DNA of 29,851 nt from Candidatus Fermentibacterota bacterium. Lineage in GTDB: Bacteria; JAFGKV01. Numbering within the stretch: position 1 is the first letter of the stretch; each line of letters begins with the position of its first letter. The position numbers and the translations under genes are program-made. This document shows, in pieces, positions 24,534-29,851 of this stretch. A model generated the notes under the pieces. That model made no database searches. It was not told the DNA's origin and saw nothing but the letters and a program-made list of their open reading frames with translations. Location of the stretch: positions 1 through 29,851 of the forward strand of contig JAFGKV010000272.1 in assembly GCA_016928395.1 (NCBI GenBank). The letters run 5' to 3'.

Positions 24534-27365
24534 ATGAGAGTCACCGTCCTCTTCATTCTCTTACCCCTCCTGTCCCTGCACGCATCGGCCTTTAACCGGT
24601 GCGGAACGTACCTCTTCCATGAGGAGGCGGTACGCCTCGACAGCCTCTGGGGCAAGGGGCCTGCTGCCTGGGCCAAGGCCGGCGCGACGGTGCCCAGGGC
24701 CGAGTACTTTGAGGGCGATACCAAGACCTTCTACTCGTCCATCGGCAGTCGGTGGCTGCCTGCGACCCTGCGGCTGAAGGGAACGAACTGCTACTTGTGG
24801 GCGGAGGATGCCCTGTGGGGCTCCACCATCACCATGGGCAAACTCCAGGTGATGCGCACCATGTTCGACGATTCCACCGCCGCGGATCCCTCCAGGGGCG
24901 CCTACGCGATCGACGTCGAGGCCTTCGGATCCCCTCCCGATATCGACAATGATCACCGCATTCACATTCTCGTGCTCAATATCGGCCCCGCAGGTGTCGG
25001 CGGCTACTTCCGACCCGCCAACGAGTATCCGTCGTCTGTGGAGCCCACGAGCAATGAGTTGGACATGTTCTACTACGATGACGACCTCGACCCTCGGGCA
25101 TCCGCGTTCGCCGCTGCCGTTCCCGCCCATGAGTTCCAGCACATGATCAACTGGAATCAAGACGCCAATGAGGATCTGTGGATCAACGAGGGCTGTTCCG
25201 GCCTGGCGGAACTCCTGGTGGGCTACCTGAATGCCGGGGGGTGGGCAGCCACGTGGGCACAGCATACTGACGGTTCGCTTCTAAACTGGGAACCCAATGA
25301 AGGTGACTATTTCGCCACAGCATTGTTCGCCATCTACCTGTACGACCATTTCGGAGGCACCACGTTCACGCGACAGCTCCTGGCCGAGCAGGCCAATGGA
25401 ATCGCGGGAATACAGAATGCACTGGCCCATTTCGGTTTCGGCATGGACTTCCGCGAACTGTTCGCGCGTTGGAGCCTGGCCAACTTGCTGGACAACCCCT
25501 CACCGTCCTTCTACGGCGGAGTGTACGGGTACGAGATAATCAACCTTCCGGTCTCAATCGCCTTCGCCCAGGATCACGGCCTCTATCCGGTACCCTCGAC
25601 ATCGGAGACCGTGGCGGGCTGGGGAGTCGACTACGTCCGGCTGCGAGACGGAGGCCTCATGCAGTGGGCCGCCACCGGCCCCAATGACCAGTGGCGCCGT
25701 CTGGACGTGCTCCACGTTCGCTACCCGTTCTCTGATGTCGCGATGCAGGTTGTGGACCATGGGAGCATAGTAGATACTCTCATCGTATCACTGGATCGGT
25801 TCGGCGCCGACTGGGATCCCGAGGTGATGGTTGTGCTCAACACCTCGCCAACCGTCGTCACCCTGACCTATCAGGAGTTTACTCTCGTCCACCCCGATGC
25901 CGCTCCCACGGTGGCAGGCTGGCCTGCGACAGGCTTAGGAATGCTGGCCAGCAGCCCGGTGGTCTGCGACAATCTCGTGGCGGTGAGCGACCGCAATGGC
26001 GCGGTGCATCTGCTGTCCTCATCGGCATCGTCTCGGCCTGGATGGCCGATCCAACTCCCTGATCAGCTCTGGGCCACACCCACCATGGCGGATCTAGACG
26101 GCAACGGGTTGGCGGAGATCATCGTTGGAACCCGGGGAGCCATGCTTCACGTCTTCAATCAGGATGGAACCTCCCTTCCGGGATGGCCTGTCTCCTTTGA
26201 CGGCTCGACCTATGGCCTGCCCAGCCCCGTGGCAGCCGCTGACCTGGATGGCGACGGACTCCTCGAACTGATCGCCGCCAGCTTCAGTGGCGAGCTTGCC
26301 TGCCTCAAGGCCGACGGCAGCCCCCTGGCGGGATGGCCACTACAGGTGGGTTCGCCCCTGTACTCGTCACCGGCGCTAGGTGATCTGGATGGTGATGGCC
26401 TCCCGGATATCGCGGTAGCCTCCATGGACAGCATGCTCCACGTCTTCGATACCGCAGGCCAGGAAAGACCAGGCTGGCCGAAGCCCTTGTCGGCACGATC
26501 GTGGAGTGGCCCAGTCATCGGGATGCCGGTCAACGGCATCCCCGCGGTGCTGGTGTCGGATGAAGCGGGTATGGTCCATGCCTTTGACTCCTCGGGCACT
26601 CCGCTTCCGGGGTGGCCGGTGTCATTGGGCAGCCGGATTCAGTCCCCTATGGCCCTGGCCGACCTGAACGGTGACGGGGCCTCGGAAGTCATGGCCGCGA
26701 CGCTTTCGGGCGTTGTGCATGTACTCAGCGGCACAGGCGTGAACCTGCCGGGATGGCCGCGCGCCACGGGAGGCGAGATCTGGGGCAGCCCGGTGCTGGC
26801 CGACATCGACGGCGACGATATTCAGGAGGTAGCGGTTGCCTCGAAGCAGGGCAAGATCCTGATCTGCAATGCCGATGGTTCCTGTGCCGATGGCTGGCCT
26901 CTTCTGCTGGGTTCCCACCTGCAGGCGGGGCCGGCGGTGGCCGACCTTGACGGCGACGGCAGCGCCGAAATCGTGCTGCCCGGCCTCACGGGAATCATGC
27001 AGGCGTGGGCTGTGAATGTCCCCTTCGCCGGCGCAGACTGGCCTCAGACCGGGCGCAATGCCGCCCATACAAGCAGCCTGCTGGATCCCGACGCCGCGGG
27101 CAAAGATGCGGCCCTGCCCCGCCGCCTTGTCGTCTCCGTCTATCCCGTGCCGGCCGATAGGGAGATCATGGCCAATGTGCTCAACGTGACGGGATCGGTC
27201 AGGTTCGAGCTGTATGCCCTGAGCGGCAGGCGTCTCATGTCGCGGCTCATGGAGGTTCACGGGCCTGTGACTCTGGACACGGCTGGCCTGGGTTCCGGAA
27301 CCTACATGCTGAGAGTCCGCAACGGGAAAGCGGCCGCCTCTATCCCCGTCATTGTCGTGAACTAG
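24534..27365 (+). CDS. Secreted metalloprotease with FG-GAP-like propeller and sorting-like C-terminal domain
   Basis: A 943-residue exported protein with a signal peptide (about 1-19). The N-terminal part carries a gluzincin-type zinc motif, HEFQH (199-203), with WINEG placing E219 15 residues after the second His, resembling M30/M1-type peptidases. Residues about 462-830 form eight tandem units of about 46 residues, most with GWP at the start and the DLDGDG/DIDGDD calcium loop followed by EI/EV. The last ~75 residues (VSVYPVPADREI to the end, with GSGTYMLRVRNG) resemble the type A sorting domain of type IX secretion or FlgD-like domains. The ATG at 24534 has AAGGAG 12 nt upstream. Substrate unknown; it probably acts at or beyond the outer membrane. 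Confidence 0.9.
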   Translation: MRVTVLFILLPLLSLHASAFNRCGTYLFHEEAVRLDSLWGKGPAAWAKAGATVPRAEYFEGDTKTFYSSIGSRWLPATLRLKGTNCYLWAEDALWGSTITMGKLQVMRTMFDDSTAADPSRGAYAIDVEAFGSPPDIDNDHRIHILVLNIGPAGVGGYFRPANEYPSSVEPTSNELDMFYYDDDLDPRASAFAAAVPAHEFQHMINWNQDANEDLWINEGCSGLAELLVGYLNAGGWAATWAQHTDGSLLNWEPNEGDYFATALFAIYLYDHFGGTTFTRQLLAEQANGIAGIQNALAHFGFGMDFRELFARWSLANLLDNPSPSFYGGVYGYEIINLPVSIAFAQDHGLYPVPSTSETVAGWGVDYVRLRDGGLMQWAATGPNDQWRRLDVLHVRYPFSDVAMQVVDHGSIVDTLIVSLDRFGADWDPEVMVVLNTSPTVVTLTYQEFTLVHPDAAPTVAGWPATGLGMLASSPVVCDNLVAVSDRNGAVHLLSSSASSRPGWPIQLPDQLWATPTMADLDGNGLAEIIVGTRGAMLHVFNQDGTSLPGWPVSFDGSTYGLPSPVAAADLDGDGLLELIAASFSGELACLKADGSPLAGWPLQVGSPLYSSPALGDLDGDGLPDIAVASMDSMLHVFDTAGQERPGWPKPLSARSWSGPVIGMPVNGIPAVLVSDEAGMVHAFDSSGTPLPGWPVSLGSRIQSPMALADLNGDGASEVMAATLSGVVHVLSGTGVNLPGWPRATGGEIWGSPVLADIDGDDIQEVAVASKQGKILICNADGSCADGWPLLLGSHLQAGPAVADLDGDGSAEIVLPGLTGIMQAWAVNVPFAGADWPQTGRNAAHTSSLLDPDAAGKDAALPRRLVVSVYPVPADREIMANVLNVTGSVRFELYALSGRRLMSRLMEVHGPVTLDTAGLGSGTYMLRVRNGKAAASIPVIVVN
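25917..27032 (+). repeat. Eight tandem GWP/DxDGDG coding repeats
   Basis: Units begin at residues about 462, 503, 549, 598, 645, 691, 738 and 785 by their (A/P/D)GWP step and average about 139 bp. They differ enough to be old propeller blades and not recent DNA duplications. The fifth lacks the calcium loop (GMPVNG). Confidence 0.8.
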
Positions 27366-27429
27366 CAACGACGGGCCATGGGCGGCGGGACGAGCCGAGG
27401 CGTGGGTCGTGACATAATCGGCACCGGTT

Positions 27430-29712
27430 GTGAACGGAACTGATCCCGTGACATGGTCTGACTCCCAACCCTTGCGCGTGCCCGCCCGCACGGTCGAGGA
27501 TCACCATGACGAGTTGCTGGCGGCCGTACCCTCCCTCACCGCCAAGGGCGCGGCAGTCCGGCTGTTGCTCCACGCGCGCTGGCTGCCGCCGGTAGAAGCC
27601 TCTCCCCAGACACTCTTCTATCACGTAGACACCGTGTCGCGGTTGGTCGATCTTGTCCTGGCGCCGGCTCCGTTCACCGGGCACATGGGGCTCCTCAAAG
27701 ATCTGCGTGACCTTCTGGCGCCCACACTCAATGGACGGGTCATGGCACAGGTACCGCGGCTCTGGGCAGCATGGCAGCGGGTCTGCGCGCTCAGAATCCT
27801 GGAACTGGCGATCCGCGGCCGACAGGAGGAATGCGCCACGGCGGCTGCCGCCTTGGGATGTCAGAACCACGGCGATATCGATATTGACGGCCTGCTGGCG
27901 GCATTGCTGGGTTCATGGCGGGATGGGCGCTGTGAGATTCCGTGGCATTTCCGCGACCCGGCGATCCTTCCCCAAGGTTCGGTACTCACCGTGCTGGTGG
28001 ATGGCCCTGATATCCCTTCTCAGTACCGAGAGGCGTACCTGGCCAGAGTGTCGGTCATGGTGACCGTGAAGGGCACGCGCCAGCCCACACCTCCCACGGT
28101 ACGGGCGCGGGATGCGCTGGGCGAAGATGTGCCTTTAGGGGAGGAATTGAAGGATCTGGTCCGCGAGGCCGTTGAGCAGGCCGTAGCCTTTCTCGGCCCA
28201 TCTGCCCGTGCCCGATGGCACAGGGCCCATCTCACCGTGGAACTGGACATTCGCTGCCCCTTCACCGTGACGGCCGTCACTGGCCGCTCTATCCTCCTGC
28301 CACTGACCCTAGTGATTGCACGGTGCCTGGGCGAGGAGTTCAACCTCTCGGCTGCGGTCCATCCGGATCCGGGCATCGTGTGGACCGGTGATCTCGATGA
28401 CCATGGGGCCGTGGGCAGCGTGCAGGATCTCGATCTCAAGCTAGAGCGCGTCATGGCATCCAGAGCCCGCGGATTCGCCTTTCCCGCGGCGGACCGAGGC
28501 TTTGTGGACGGCGCCAGTCCTTTCGTGCGGTCCGAGCCCCTGGCACTTATCCCCCTGACCCATCTCCAAGATGCCGGTACCTCCGCCGGGGTTGCCATCA
28601 GGAGCCGATCGGTGCCAACTCGGGCGATCAGCGGTCTGCGGCGGCGGGCCCGCCCTTTGGGCCTGGCCGGCACCGTGGCTGTGGGACTGCTTCTGGCCGG
28701 CCTCGCTTTGGTGATCGGCAACCTGGCCACTCTGCTTGACACTGCCCCGGCAACAATCCGGTTCGCGGGCGATCACCATCGCATCGAAGTGCTCAATTCC
28801 CGGGAGCGAACCCTGCGGCGCATCCCCATCGACTCGACCAGTACACGGCATCCCCTGCTGGTCGAAATCGACGGTAGAGGAGAACCCGAGATCCTCTTCG
28901 GCAGCCAGGCCAACGACTCGCCGCCGGGGATGCTCTACTGTCTCGACAGTCGTGGCCGGGAACTGTGGCGATTCCAGGGAGGATTCCGGCCGGGGGAGTT
29001 CTGCCCGGAAGGCATGGAAAGCAGATTCTGTTGCGATGCCGCCTATGTCCATGACCTTGATCACGATGGAAAGCGGGAGGTGGTGGCGGTGTTCCACCAT
29101 ACCCCTTTTTACCCGACCCAGGTGGCTCTGCTCGACAGCGAGGGGCGATACGAGTCAAGCTTCTGGCATGCGGGGCACCTGAGCGCAAATGCGTTCTGGG
29201 TCGAGGGCAGCCAAGTCTTGTTCTTTGATATCGATGCCGACGGCTATGACGAGATCCTTCTGACTGGCGCAAACAATGCCCTGAACAGTGCGGTTCTCGT
29301 GGTGCTTGATCCCCGATCCATCCACGGCCACGGGCCAACCCGTTCTTCCGAGGGCTCGTTCACGTGGCAGAGCTATGTCGTGTTCTCTCGGTCTGAGGAG
29401 TTACACACGGCCATGGGATCCGATCGCCTCCACGGGCGGGATGTACGGCTGCAGCCCTGGGCCGGGGCCTCGCGCCTGAGGCTCTCGGTGTGGGCCCACA
29501 TCTCCGGCCGCGACCGGATCGGCGCTCTGACTCTCTTTCTAGATCCCGACTTCTCCGTCATCGACATCTATGCGGCCGATGAGTTCATCCAGTGGATGGC
29601 CGAAACCCATGCCGCCGGGCGCCTGAGCTTCCGTTTCGATTCCCCCGAGTTCCAGGCTCAGATGCGCCAAGTGAAGGTCATTTCGGGACCTCCGGCGCTG
29701 CTTTACCCCTGA
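27430..29712 (+). CDS. Membrane protein: Lon-like (S16) protease domain, one membrane segment, FG-GAP-like outside domain
   Basis: A 760-residue protein. Residues 1-205 are helical and not recognised. Residues about 220-370 resemble the Lon proteolytic domain: TVTAVTGRSILLPLTLVIA, with S287 where Lon has its catalytic Ser, IVWTGDLDDHGAVGSVQDL, and LDLKLERV, with K337 at the place of the catalytic Lys (50 residues later; 43 in E. coli Lon, with an insertion here). No AAA+ ATPase is present. A membrane segment (about 410-436) follows RRRARP, so the Lon-like part should be cytoplasmic. The C-terminal part has three calcium-loop motifs: VEIDGRGEPEILFG (478), HDLDHDGKREVVAV (541) and FDIDADGYDEILLTG (599). 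The GTG at 27430 lacks a Shine-Dalgarno site. Function unknown. Confidence 0.82.
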   Translation: MNGTDPVTWSDSQPLRVPARTVEDHHDELLAAVPSLTAKGAAVRLLLHARWLPPVEASPQTLFYHVDTVSRLVDLVLAPAPFTGHMGLLKDLRDLLAPTLNGRVMAQVPRLWAAWQRVCALRILELAIRGRQEECATAAAALGCQNHGDIDIDGLLAALLGSWRDGRCEIPWHFRDPAILPQGSVLTVLVDGPDIPSQYREAYLARVSVMVTVKGTRQPTPPTVRARDALGEDVPLGEELKDLVREAVEQAVAFLGPSARARWHRAHLTVELDIRCPFTVTAVTGRSILLPLTLVIARCLGEEFNLSAAVHPDPGIVWTGDLDDHGAVGSVQDLDLKLERVMASRARGFAFPAADRGFVDGASPFVRSEPLALIPLTHLQDAGTSAGVAIRSRSVPTRAISGLRRRARPLGLAGTVAVGLLLAGLALVIGNLATLLDTAPATIRFAGDHHRIEVLNSRERTLRRIPIDSTSTRHPLLVEIDGRGEPEILFGSQANDSPPGMLYCLDSRGRELWRFQGGFRPGEFCPEGMESRFCCDAAYVHDLDHDGKREVVAVFHHTPFYPTQVALLDSEGRYESSFWHAGHLSANAFWVEGSQVLFFDIDADGYDEILLTGANNALNSAVLVVLDPRSIHGHGPTRSSEGSFTWQSYVVFSRSEELHTAMGSDRLHGRDVRLQPWAGASRLRLSVWAHISGRDRIGALTLFLDPDFSVIDIYAADEFIQWMAETHAAGRLSFRFDSPEFQAQMRQVKVISGPPALLYP

Positions 29713-29719
29713 TTCACCC

Positions 29720-29851
29720 CTACCGGCGCGCCTTCTCCCGCACTCCGGATGAGCCGATCCCTCCCCCCATGCCCACACCGAACTGTCCGGCGGCCAGCTC
29801 CACTCCACCCGCGTGCTGCACAACCCGCACGCAATGCCGGCATCCGCCTCC
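29720..29851 (-). CDS. Possible 3' end of a convergent gene
   Basis: One minus-strand frame is open from the window edge to a TAG at 29720-29722 and would end VELAAGQFGVGMGGGIGSSG plus a short basic tail. The Gly/Ala-rich sequence matches no family I can name, and 43 codons of GC-rich DNA can be open by chance. The plus strand is also open here. Tentative. Confidence 0.22.
   Translation of the reverse strand, partial: GGGCRHCVRVVQHAGGVELAAGQFGVGMGGGIGSSGVREKARR

Noticed and set aside
26622-27491. A 289-codon minus-strand frame opposite the propeller repeats
   Set aside because: Repeats its composition with the period of the sense-strand blades, as a shadow would.

Overview
The window is a GC-rich, densely coded bacterial chromosome segment. 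Gene content is that of a Gram-negative bacterium: LpoB-type and COG3014-type outer-envelope lipoproteins, MltG, a CtpA-like protease, and secreted FG-GAP/VCBS propeller proteins, one ending in a domain like the type IX secretion (Por) sorting domain. That last feature, together with cyanobacterial/plant-like GlgC and many GTG/TTG starts, points to the wider FCB/Eisenbacteria-Latescibacteria-like candidate phyla. This placement is an inference from protein style, not from a marker phylogeny. No phage, insertion sequence, CRISPR array or integration site was seen.

Layout. (1) 1-1277: a Nudix hydrolase and a convergent two-domain MazG whose 3' ends overlap. (2) 1292-5868: a plus-strand operon behind a very good sigma70-like promoter. 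It encodes a STAS anti-sigma antagonist, a membrane protein with a SpoIIE/PP2C-like domain, an RsbW-like kinase (ATGA overlap) and a polysaccharide flippase; the first three are the parts of a partner-switching phosphorelay, but no sigma factor is present. (3) 5850-9123, minus strand: S41 protease, ruvX, mltG, tRNA-Phe(GAA). (4) 9333-14248, plus: family 2 glycosyltransferase, NAD-type GAPDH, Tex. (5) 14531-16725, minus: glgC followed by an SUMF1/FGE-like protein. (6) 16931-23724, minus: a long operon ffh-rpsP-khpA-rimM-trmD-rplS-rnhB-yraN that runs on into two envelope lipoprotein genes (lpoB-like and COG3014-like). (7) 23950-29712, plus: an alkyltransferase-like DNA-repair protein, a 943-residue secreted metalloprotease with an eight-unit GWP/DxDGDG propeller, and a 760-residue membrane protein.

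The most interesting object is that last protein (27430-29712). It appears to join a cytoplasmic Lon-type (S16) Ser-Lys protease domain, without an AAA+ ATPase, through one membrane segment to an outside FG-GAP-like domain. It lies 64 bp downstream of a secreted metalloprotease with the same calcium-loop repeats, so the two may form a pair. Other points worth a look: a SpoIIE-like domain whose key metal Asp is Glu; an FGE-like protein lacking one catalytic Cys; and unusual overlaps (trmD into rplS, Nudix with MazG, tRNA-Phe antisense to the flippase end). Most genes are ordinary housekeeping genes and were assigned from recognisable motifs; starts were chosen from Shine-Dalgarno spacing and family N-termini.
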